DNA of 64,000 bases from Nocardia donostiensis (GTDB lineage: Bacteria; Actinomycetota; Actinomycetes; Mycobacteriales; Mycobacteriaceae): NCBI RefSeq assembly GCF_002081715.1, contig NZ_MUKP01000006.1:124001-188000 (forward strand). Direction: 5' to 3'. Made by a program: the position numbers and the translations under genes. Under the pieces are notes generated by a model. It worked only from the letters and a program-made list of their open reading frames with translations, was not told the DNA's origin and searched no databases. The stretch's first letter is position 1. Each line of letters opens with the position of its first letter. Below, piece by piece: positions 52,101 to 61,800 of the stretch.

Positions 52101-52532
52101 ATGACCACCACCACCGCCAATCTCCCCACCGACGTCACCAACCGTTCCGCCACGATCGGCAACCGCGTCCTGTGGACCCTGCAGATCCTGCTCGGCCTGT
52201 TCTTCCTCACCGCCTCCGGCGGACCGAAACTCGTGATACCACACACCTTGACCGACAACGCCCCCGAAAACCTGACCATCCCCTTCGGGCTGCTCATCTT
52301 CATCGGAATCGTAGAAGTCGCCGGCGGTATCGGGCTGATGGTGCCCCGACTGTGCGCCCTGGCCGCTGCGGGTCTGTCCGTGCTGACCGTGCTCGCCGCC
52401 GCAACACAGGCATTCATCGCCGACAAGCCCTCGATGGCCATCTTCCCCCTGGTACTCGCCGCGATCTTCGCCTGGATCGCCTACCAGCGCCGCGCCACCA
52501 TCACCGACCTGCGCAACACACTTTCGCGATGA
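52101..52532 (+). CDS. DoxX-family membrane protein
   Basis: A 143-residue, four-helix membrane protein of the DoxX/DoxD-like group: VLWTLQILLGLFFLTASGGP, then LLIFIGIVEVAGGIGLMVPR, LAAAGLSVLTVLAAATQAFI and AIFPLVLAAIFAWIAY. AAAAGGA precedes ATG 52101. The family is loosely linked to redox stress and quinone systems. No operon partner. Confidence 0.88.
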   Translation: MTTTTANLPTDVTNRSATIGNRVLWTLQILLGLFFLTASGGPKLVIPHTLTDNAPENLTIPFGLLIFIGIVEVAGGIGLMVPRLCALAAAGLSVLTVLAAATQAFIADKPSMAIFPLVLAAIFAWIAYQRRATITDLRNTLSR

Positions 52533-52949
52533 CAAACCCCTAACCCCGACCGGCGACCGGTGACCCCCCACCGACCGCCGGGTCGTGCGTTTTTCCGGAT
52601 CGACCGCGAGTCGGGTTGGCAGCAACCGATCCAGCAGCCACCTGGCCCACCACCACCCCGTCCCCAGGCCACGGCACCAGGTGGCCGCCATCGCCTCCGG
52701 GCCTGAAACAACCCACCGAGCCCACCCACCAGCCCCGCACCGATGGCTCGCATTATTGGTACTTTTCGCACCGATATTCCTCGCCCCCTGACCGCTCTGG
52801 GCTGCTACTGCATCTCTCGGGCCCGTCCAGGGTTCCAGTAATTGCCGAAATCCAATGAAGTTGCCGAAAAATCAACGGATCCGGCTCAACACCTGATGAG
52901 GTCCGATGAGCACCGATGAATTTCGAGCGCGTAAGAGGTCTACCCGGTC
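52533..52949. other. intergenic, nothing recognised
   Basis: About 400 bases between the DoxX and DHFR-fold genes. ORFs here are Pro/Arg/His-rich shadow frames. No repeat or hairpin stands out. Confidence 0.45.
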
Positions 52950-53513
52950 ATGAGAAAACTGATCTACGGGCTCAGCGTGTCCCTGGACGGCTACATCAAC
53001 GACCGCGACGGCAGCATCGACTGGACCGACCCGGACGAGGAACTGCACCAGTTCCACAACGACTGCTACCGCGAGATCGAGGTCTCGCTGCACGGCCGCC
53101 GACTGTACGAGCTGATGGCCGAGTACTGGCCGCACGTGCCCGAGAACGCGCCGCGCACCGAGCGCGAGTTCGGCAGGCTCTGGACGAGCAAGCCCAAGGT
53201 CGTCTTCTCCCGCACACTCACCGATGTCGGTTGGAACAGCACCCTGATCAGCGCGAACGCAGTCGAGGAGGTCCGTAGGCTCAAGGCCGAAGGCGACGGC
53301 GTCATGGATGTCGGCGGTGCGAGCCTGGCGGCCTCGCTGATACCACACGGGCTCATCGACGAATACCAGCTGTTCCTCTCGCCCGTGGTACTCGGCGGCG
53401 GCACACCGCTGTTCCCGTCACTGGACAAGCGCATCCGGCTCCGATTGGTCGAGACGAGGCACTTCAACACCGCGGTGATGCTGCGCTACCTCACCGACTC
53501 GGCGCAGCCATGA
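52950..53513 (+). CDS. DHFR-fold (RibD C-terminal type) reductase
   Basis: A 187-residue dihydrofolate-reductase-superfamily protein of the RibD-C group. KLIYGLSVSLDGYINDRDGS at the N-terminus, WTDPDEELHQFHNDCYREIE, VVFSRTLTDVGWN, and VMDVGGASLAASLIPHGLID with LFLSPVVLGGGTPLFPSL are the recognisable blocks. These stand-alone proteins are NAD(P)H-dependent reductases of unknown substrate, common in actinobacteria. Single gene. Confidence 0.92.
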   Translation: MRKLIYGLSVSLDGYINDRDGSIDWTDPDEELHQFHNDCYREIEVSLHGRRLYELMAEYWPHVPENAPRTEREFGRLWTSKPKVVFSRTLTDVGWNSTLISANAVEEVRRLKAEGDGVMDVGGASLAASLIPHGLIDEYQLFLSPVVLGGGTPLFPSLDKRIRLRLVETRHFNTAVMLRYLTDSAQP

Positions 53514-53718
53514 TCCTGCCGGGCACCCTGCCCACGATCACCACCGCGTTTCCCGCAGGAACAGCGCGACCGCGGGATGGCGATCCGCATCGATTTCGCC
53601 GCCGCGGGCGCGAGATCATCTGCCGGCTCGCCGCCGGTCTACCACTAGAGGTCTCGAGTACATCGAATACATCAGCCCGTCCATTGCGGCAATATAGCCC
53701 CGTCAGTAGGTTCACTTC

Positions 53719-55749
53719 ATGAGCTCCACGTTTCCGCATTTGCTGTCGCCGCTCCAGCTGGGTCATATCACGCTGCGCAATCGAGTGGTGATGGGTTCGA
53801 TGCACACCGGTCTCGAAGACCGGCCCTGGCACACCGATCGACTGGCCGCCTTCTTCGCCGAACGCGCGCGCGGCGGCGTAGGTCTTATCGTCACCGGTGG
53901 TTACGCACCCAATCGTGAAGCGCTGATCTCACCGTTCTCGGCCTCGATGTTCACCGAGGCCGACGCCGCACGACATCGCGTCATCACCGGAGCCGTCCAT
54001 GAGGCGGGCGGGAAGATCGCCATGCAGATCCTGCATACGGGACGCGATTCGAACACCCCGAACAATGTCGCACCGTCGGCGATCGCCTCGCCGTTCAGCG
54101 CCTTCGAGCCTCGGGAATTATCCGATGACGAAGTCGAATCGACCATCGAGGCCCATGTGCACTGCGCCCGGCTGGCGAAATCGGCCGGGTACGACGGTAT
54201 CGAGCTGATCGGCGGCGAAGGATTCCTCATCAATCAATTCCTCGCCCCCCTGACCAACAAACGCAATGACCGATGGGGTAGCACGTCGGCGGATCGGCGC
54301 CGATTCCCGGTAGAGATCGTCACCCGGACCCGCGCCGCACTGGGCAACGAATTCCTGATCATGTTCCGCATGTCGCTGGCCGACTTCATGGAGGATGGAC
54401 AGACCTTCGAGGAAATCATCGCCCTGGCCGTAGAGCTGGAAGCGGCGGGAGTGGATATCATCAACACCGATATCGGCTGGCACGAATCCCGGGTACCCAC
54501 AATCGCCACCTCCGTGCCACGGGCGGCTTTTGCTGGATTCACCGCGAAAATCAAAAAGCATGTGAGTATTCCGGTGTGCGCGGCGAATCGGATCAATATG
54601 CCCGAAGTCGCCGAAGAGATCCTCGAGCGTGGTGATGCCGATCTGGTCGCGCTGGCGCGCCCGATGCTCGCCGACCCGGAGTGGGTGCGAAAAGCAGCCG
54701 AATCCAGGGTCGACGAGATCAACACCTGCATCGCCTGTAACCAGGCCTGCCTAGACCACACCTTCACGGGAAAGTTGGTGTCGTGCCTGGTGAATCCGCG
54801 CGCAGGCCGGGAGACCGTCCTGCAACTGCTGCCCACCCGGCAGACCAAGAAGGTGGCCGTGATCGGGGCCGGTCCGGCCGGGTTGTCGGCCGCGATCGGC
54901 TTGGCCGAACGAGGGCACCGGGTGGAGCTGTTCGAGGCGTCGGATCGAATCGGCGGTCAGTTCGACCTGGCCCGGCGTATTCCCGGCAAAGAGGAGTTCG
55001 ACGAGTCGATCCGATACTTCCGGCGCAAACTGGAAGTCGTCGGTGTGTCATTGCGATTGAACACCGAGGTCACGGACGAGCAACTCGCCGAAGGCGACTG
55101 GGACGAGGTGGTGGTGGCCACCGGGGTACGTCCCCGCGTCCCCGATATCGCCGGTATCGACCACCCGATGGTGCTCTCCTACCCGGAGCTGATCCGCGGC
55201 GAACGCACCGCAGGCCGACGAGTGGCCGTGATCGGCGCGGGCGGAATCGGATTCGACGTCAGCGAACTCCTCACCGTGGCAAGCAGCAGCGCGCTCGACC
55301 TGGCCGAATGGCAGCGGGAATGGGGGGTCACCTACGACGAGCAGGCGCCGGGCCAGCTGACCACACGCACCTGGTCACCGGCGGTTCGCGATGTCACGCT
55401 GCTGAAGCGTGGATCCGGCCCGTTCGGAACCACGCTGGGCAAGACCACGGGATGGATCCACCGCACCGCGCTGGAGGCCAGGGGGGTCGAGCAGATCGCC
55501 GGGGTGAACTACGAGCTGATCGATGACAGGGGTCTGCACATCAGTTTCGGGCCGAACCACGAAGGCCTGCGCGTGCTCGAGGTCGACAATGTCGTGATCT
55601 GCGCCGGTCAGGAACCAGTGCGCGAGCTGGTGGATTCACTCAGCGCGCGTGGGCTGCGGTGGCATGTCATCGGTGGCGCCGACGAGGCCAAGGAGCTGGA
55701 CGCCAAACGCGCGATCGAACAAGGCACTCACCTGGCGGCCGAGCTGTGA
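53719..55749 (+). CDS. NADH:flavin oxidoreductase / 2,4-dienoyl-CoA reductase-like
   Basis: A 676-residue multidomain flavoenzyme of the FadH/trimethylamine-dehydrogenase group. Residues 1-340 are the FMN TIM barrel (LRNRVVMGSMHTGLEDRPW; GYDGIELIGGEGFLINQFL; ALARPMLADPEW). CIACNQACLDHTF plus SCLVNPRAG supply the four 4Fe-4S cysteines. The FAD domain starts at VAVIGAGPAGLSAAIGLAER, and a second dinucleotide site is VAVIGAGGIGFDVSELL. It would use NAD(P)H to reduce an unsaturated acyl-CoA or other enone. The internal EGFLINQFLAPLTNKRND stretch matches FadH-type sequences. It is convergent with the PKS gene. Confidence 0.9.
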   Translation: MSSTFPHLLSPLQLGHITLRNRVVMGSMHTGLEDRPWHTDRLAAFFAERARGGVGLIVTGGYAPNREALISPFSASMFTEADAARHRVITGAVHEAGGKIAMQILHTGRDSNTPNNVAPSAIASPFSAFEPRELSDDEVESTIEAHVHCARLAKSAGYDGIELIGGEGFLINQFLAPLTNKRNDRWGSTSADRRRFPVEIVTRTRAALGNEFLIMFRMSLADFMEDGQTFEEIIALAVELEAAGVDIINTDIGWHESRVPTIATSVPRAAFAGFTAKIKKHVSIPVCAANRINMPEVAEEILERGDADLVALARPMLADPEWVRKAAESRVDEINTCIACNQACLDHTFTGKLVSCLVNPRAGRETVLQLLPTRQTKKVAVIGAGPAGLSAAIGLAERGHRVELFEASDRIGGQFDLARRIPGKEEFDESIRYFRRKLEVVGVSLRLNTEVTDEQLAEGDWDEVVVATGVRPRVPDIAGIDHPMVLSYPELIRGERTAGRRVAVIGAGGIGFDVSELLTVASSSALDLAEWQREWGVTYDEQAPGQLTTRTWSPAVRDVTLLKRGSGPFGTTLGKTTGWIHRTALEARGVEQIAGVNYELIDDRGLHISFGPNHEGLRVLEVDNVVICAGQEPVRELVDSLSARGLRWHVIGGADEAKELDAKRAIEQGTHLAAEL

Positions 55750-55796
55750 GCCCGGCGGTCGCAATGTGAGCAACCCGCTATGGGGGCGGACGACGA

Positions 55797-55828
55797 TGTC
55801 CCGGCCGGCAACCTCGCCGACCGGGACA
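55797..55828. terminator. bidirectional hairpin between convergent genes
   Basis: TGTCCCGG and CCGGGACA are perfect 8-bp arms; CGGC and GCCG pair further in around AACCTC. It lies in the 93-base gap between the convergent flavoenzyme and PKS genes and can serve both strands. No T-tract. Confidence 0.7.
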
Positions 55829-55842
55829 TCGCGGCGGCTGAG

Positions 55843-58800
55843 CTATTCTCTCAGCTCCCGATCGAGCAACGCGAAGAGCTCATCCGCGCTGGCGTCCGCC
55901 ACCACCGTGTGGGCGGGGGCCGCGGCCGGCTCCGGCTCGCTCGTCGCCTCGTCGAGCATCGCCCGGATCCTGGCGGCCAACCGCTGCTTGTCCTGCGCCG
56001 AGCCGATGGTGGTGAGCATCGAGCGCAACGCCGCGAGCTGTTCGTCGACCGCCGAGGTCACCGCGGTCTCCTCCCACCGCTGCCGTAGCAGTTTCGCTAC
56101 CGCCGCGGCGGTCGGGTGATCGAATACCAAGGTGGCGGGCAACTTCATGCCGGACGCCTCGGACAACCGGTTGCGCAGTTCGACACCGCCCAGCGAATCG
56201 AATCCCAGGTTCTTGAACGGAGTATCCGGCTCGATGGCAGCCGCCGACGGGTAGCCAAGCACCGCCGCCGCCTGTTCCCGGACGAATTCGAGTACCAGCT
56301 CGTCCCGCTCGTCATCGGTGGCGGCAGCCAGCCGCCGGGCCAGTCCATCACCGGCCGAACCACCACTGGCCCGGCGTGGACGCGCGGGCACGAGACCGCT
56401 GAGCACCTCGGCCAGCAGCCCCGCCCGGGATTGCGCGGCCAGGGTGGACCGATCGAACCGGGCGCCCACCACCACCGGCTCACCGGCCAGCAGAGCAGCA
56501 TCGAACAGCGTCGTCCCGATACCGTCCCCGAGCACCTCGATGCCCATCCGCTCCAACCGCGCCACGGCCGACCGGTCGAGCTCGCCGGTCATCCCGATGT
56601 CCGGAGTCCAGGGACCCCAAGCCACCGATACCGCGGGCAGACCCTCGGCACGCCGGACCCGAGCCAGCGCGTCGAGCACCGAGTTCGCCGCGGCGTAGTT
56701 GCCCTGCCCGGGTGAGCCCATCGCGGCAGCCAGCGACGAGAAGACGACGAAGGCCCGTAGGTCGTACCCGCGGGTGAGCTCGTCGAGGATCAGCGCCCCA
56801 TCGACCTTCGGCGCCAGTACACGGTCGATCTGTTCGGTGGTCAGCGTTTCGATCGTGCCGTCGTCGAGCACACCCGCCGAGTGGATCACCCCCGTCAAAG
56901 GATGCGTGTGATCGATCGAATCCAGTACCGCCGCCATACCGGCGCGGTCGGTGACGTCGCAGGCGGCTACCCGCACCCGCGCACCCAGCCCGGACAACTC
57001 CGAGACCAGGTCCGCGACGCCCGCTGCCGCCGCACCACGACGAGATACCAGCAGCAGGTGTTCGACACCGTGCACGGTGACCAGATGCCGGGCCAGCACC
57101 GCCCCCAGGCCGGTGGTACCGCCGGTGATCAGCACCGTGCCGGTTCCGAACACCCCGCCCGGTACCGGTGCCGTGGCAGCGGCGGCGCCCTGGACCACCC
57201 GGGGTACGAAAATCCGCGATCCGCGCACCGCCAGATCGGTCCGGCCTGCCGCCAGCACGGTGTGTACCAGGTCGAGGCTCAGCTCGTCGTCGTAGTCCAG
57301 CAGGATGATCCGGCCCGGATGCTCGGATTGCGCGCTGCGGACCAGTCCCGCAGCCGCGGCGGCCGCCAGATCCACCGGCTCGCCGTCGACACCGGTCGCC
57401 CGCCGAGTGGCCACGACGAGACGGGCATCGTCGGGAAGATCCACGGCCAGCCAGGACCGTACCGTGCGCCACGCGGCATGCACCGCCGCCCGGACGATTC
57501 CGGCGCGTTCTGCGGCCGATCGCGGCCGCCCTGCGCGGGCGTTCGGATCATCGTCGACGAGCGGATCCGGTTCCGGCGACCACACCACCAGATCCGGAAC
57601 CCGCTCGGTACCCGCCAGTTCGGCCGGTTCGGAGTAATGACGGTCGATACCGGGGATACGCACTGTACCCACGCTCGCGATCTCCCGTGCGTCCGGCGAC
57701 GCCTGCGGCTGCGGAAGTTCCGACCCGACCCAGCGCAGATCCAGCACGGGTGCGGGCCGGGAAGCGCCGGCCACGGTCAGATCGGCCGCGTCGACGGGTC
57801 GGGAGGCGACGGCGTCGATGGTGAGCACCACCGCACCGGAGTCGTCGGCTACATCGATGCCGACCTGACCATCGCCGACGGCGACCGCGCGCACCCGCAC
57901 CGCCTGCGCGCCGGGGCGCCACAGCCGCACACCGGTGAAGGTGAACGGCAACGGCAGCCGCCCGGGTGGCAGATCACCGAGCAGCCCGGTGATGGCCACG
58001 TGCAGACAGGCATCCAGGAGGGCGGGATGAGCACCGAAACCGGTCACCGAACCGACCGCGGCGTCGTCGAGCGAGACCTCGGCGAAGGTGTGCTCACCGC
58101 GGGTCCACAAGGCGGTCACGCCTTGGAAGGCAGGCCCGTAGTCGAAACCCGCCTCCGCCAGCCGGTCGTAGATCGACTCCTCCTTCGATGGCTGCGCCCC
58201 GGCGGGAGGCCAGCTCTGCTCGTTCCAGCTCGGCGCAGACTCATCACCGGTGGCCAAGACCCCGCGCGCGTGCGGTGTCCATGGGCTCTCCTGGGCGGTA
58301 TCCCCGCCGGCGTGCAGACGGGAATAGATCGTGAACGCTCGACGGCCTTCATCGTCCGGCTGGCCGACACCGACCTGCACGTCGATATTGTCGCCTGCGG
58401 CGAGCAACAGCGGAGCCTCTAGCAGGAGTTCCTCGACGGCGTCCAGGTGCAGATGTGCGCCGACACTGCACGCCAGCTCCACGAACGCCGTCCCGGGCAG
58501 TAACACCGAACCGAAGACCGCGTGATCGGCGATCCACGGATGGGTCCGCAGCGAGAAGCGGCCGGTGAACAGCCATTCGTCCCGGCCCGCGAGCGGCAAC
58601 CCGGTGGTGAGCAGTGGATGACCGAGCGAGCCTGTAGCCGGGTCCGCCCCCGGCGACAGCCAGTACCGGTGGTGCTGGAACGCATAGCCGGGCAGGGTTA
58701 CCCGCTCAACCGGGTGCCCGGCGAACAGCTGGTGCAGGCGCACCGGTATTCCCGCCGTGTGCGCCCGACCCAGCGCGGCGACGAAGCCGGCTATCTCGTC

Positions 58801-61800
58801 TGTTGATCGCCGCGAGGACGCCACCACCGTGGATGCCGCCGCGATCTCCGGGCGCTCGGCCAGGCTTTCCTCGATCATCGCGGTCAGCGCGGCATCGGGA
58901 CCGACTTCGACGAACCTGCGCACTCCCGACTCGATCAGCAGGTCCACACCGGGTGCGAACCGCACACAACTACGCACATGCCGCACCCAATAGCCCGGAT
59001 CGCACACTTCTTCGGTGACCCGGGTGGCCGACACATTGGACACGATCGGGATCGACGGAGCCCGGTAGGTCAAGCTCTGGGCCACCGTGCGGAACTCATC
59101 CAGAATCGGTTCCATCACCACCGAATGCGACGCATGCGAAATCCGCAGCATGGTGTTCTGCACACCGTCAGCCGTCAGCCGCTGCTGTATCTGGCCGACC
59201 GCGTCGGCGAAACCGGAGAACACCACCGAACGGGGACCGTTCACCGTTCCCACCGAGACCCGAGCATCGTTGCCGTCCAGGTACTGGGCCGCCTCTGCCT
59301 CCGAGACGGCCGCCGCCAGCATCGCCCCACCCGAGGGCGCCGACCCCATCAACCGGCCCCGCGCCGCAACCAGCACGCACGCATCCGCCAGCGACCACAC
59401 CCCGGCCACATACGCCGCCACCAGCTCGCCCAGCGAATGCCCCGCCAGCACATCGGGCTCCACACCGAACGACTCCAGCAGCCGGAACATCGCCACCTCG
59501 AAAGCGAACAATGCAGGCTGCATCCAATCCATCCGGTCCAGCAGACCGTCCGGATCGGTGAACATCACCGTGCGCAACGACCCGTCCAGATGCCGATCGA
59601 ACTCCGCGCACACCTCTTCCAGCGCGGCGGCGAACACCGGGAACGCCCGCGCCAACTCGGCACCCATACCCACTCGTTGCGCACCACCACCGGTAAACAG
59701 GAAAGCGGTGGTGCCCGAGGTCACCTGGCCGTCGACAACAGCAGGCGACGGAGCGCCCGAGGCGAGCGCGGCCAACCCGGCCAGCAACCCCTCCCGATCA
59801 CCACCGACCACGACACCGCGCCGATCGAACGAGGTCCGGGTGTCCAGTAACGACCGCCCCAGCGTCGCGGCATCCACCTCGGGATGCGCAGTCCACCATG
59901 CCCGTATCCGGTCCGCCTGAGCGCGTAGCGCGGGCACCGACTTCGCCGAGACGACCAGCGGCACCACCTCGGCGGCCGAGACCGGCTCGCCGTCGGCCGG
60001 GGTCGCCGGCTCGGGCGACGGCTGCGGCGCAGCCTCCAGGATCACGTGGGCGTTGGTTCCGCTGATACCGAACGAGGACACTCCCGCGCGACGGACAACG
60101 TCACCGGCCGACCACGGTTCGGACTCGGTGAGCACTCGCACCGCCCCAGCCGACCAATCGACATGGGGGGACAATTCCTCGGCGTGCAACGACTTCGGCA
60201 GCATCTCGTGTCGCAGCGCCTGCACCATTTTGATGACGCCACCGATGCCGGACGCGGCCTGGGTGTGGCCGATATTGGATTTGAGCGACCCCACCCGCAG
60301 CGGCTCCCGCGACCGGTCCTGCCCGTACACGGCCATCAGCGCGTGCGCCTCGATCGGGTCGCCCAGCGCCGTGCCCGTGCCATGGGCCTCCACCGCGTCC
60401 ACATCATCGGGACGCAGGCCCGCATCGGCCAGCGCAGCGGTGATCACCCGCTCCTGCGACGGCCCGTTCGGTGCGGTCAAACCGTTGCTCGCCCCGTCCT
60501 GGTTGACGGCGCTGCCACGGACCACCGCCAGCACGTCGTGACCCAGCCGACGGGCATCCGACAACCGTTCCACCACCAGCACGGCGGCACCCTCACCCCA
60601 GGACACGCCATCGGCCGCGGCCGAGAACGGTTTGCACCGCCCGTCCCTGGCCAGGCCGCGCTGCCGGGAGAATTCCACGAACGGCAGCGGCGTGGCCATC
60701 ACCGTGGCACCGCCGACCAGCGCCAGCGACGTCTCACCCTGCCGCAACGCCCGGCACGCCAGGTGCAGCGCCACCAGCGACGACGAACACGCCGTGTCCA
60801 CCGTGAGGGCGGGCCCTTCCAAGCCCAACGTGTATGCCACCCGGCCGGACACCACGCTGCCCGCGCCACCGGTGCCGACGTAGCCTTCGGCATCCGCGCC
60901 TGCGTGCCGGGCGAGCACCTCGTAGTCCTGGTACATCACGCCGGTGTAGACGCTGGAATCAGAACCCCGCAACGAGGCCGGGTCGATCCCGGCGTGCTCG
61001 AGCGCCTCCCAGGACACCTCCAGCAGCAATCGCTGTTGCGGATCCATCGCCACCGCTTCCCGCGGTGCGATATCGAAGAATGTGGCGTCGAACCCGGCCA
61101 CATCGTCGAGGAAGCCGCCCCTGCCCGAGTACGAGGTGCCCGGGTGGTCCGGGTCAGGATGGATCAGACCGTCCAGGTCCCAGCCCCGGTCGGCGGGGAA
61201 CTCACCGATGGCGTCGGTGCCTGAGCTCACCAGATCCCACAGTTCGTCCGCCGAGGAAACCCCGCCCGGATACCGGCAGGCCATACCGACGATCGCGATC
61301 GGTTCGTCGGCCTTGGTACGGCGTTCGGTCCGGCGGGCTCGGGTGGTCCCACCCGCGAGCTGTGCGCGCAGGGATCGAGCGGTTGCCGTGGCGGTCGGGT
61401 AATCGAAAACCAGTGTCGAGGGCAGCCGCAGGCCGGTGGCCTTGCTCAGCCGGTTGCGGAACTCGACCGCACCGAGTGAATCGAAACCCAGGTCGCTGAA
61501 AGGCTTTTCGGGGTCGATCGACGCACCGGAGGGGTGCCCGAGCACCTCGGCCACCTGATCGCGGATGAAACCCACCAGGATTTCCTCATGCGTGTCCGGT
61601 GGGGCGGCGGCCAACCGACGGGCCAGGTCCGCACCATCGCCGCCCCTGCCCCCAACGCGGCGCGGTGGTGGCGTCGGGGCCAGTGTTCGTAGCAGGTCGG
61701 GTAGCACACCGGCACGGGACTGGATCGACAACGCCGGGATATCGAAGTCCACCGCGGCGAGGAACGCCGGCCCCCCGGCCAGGTCGAGCAACGCCACACC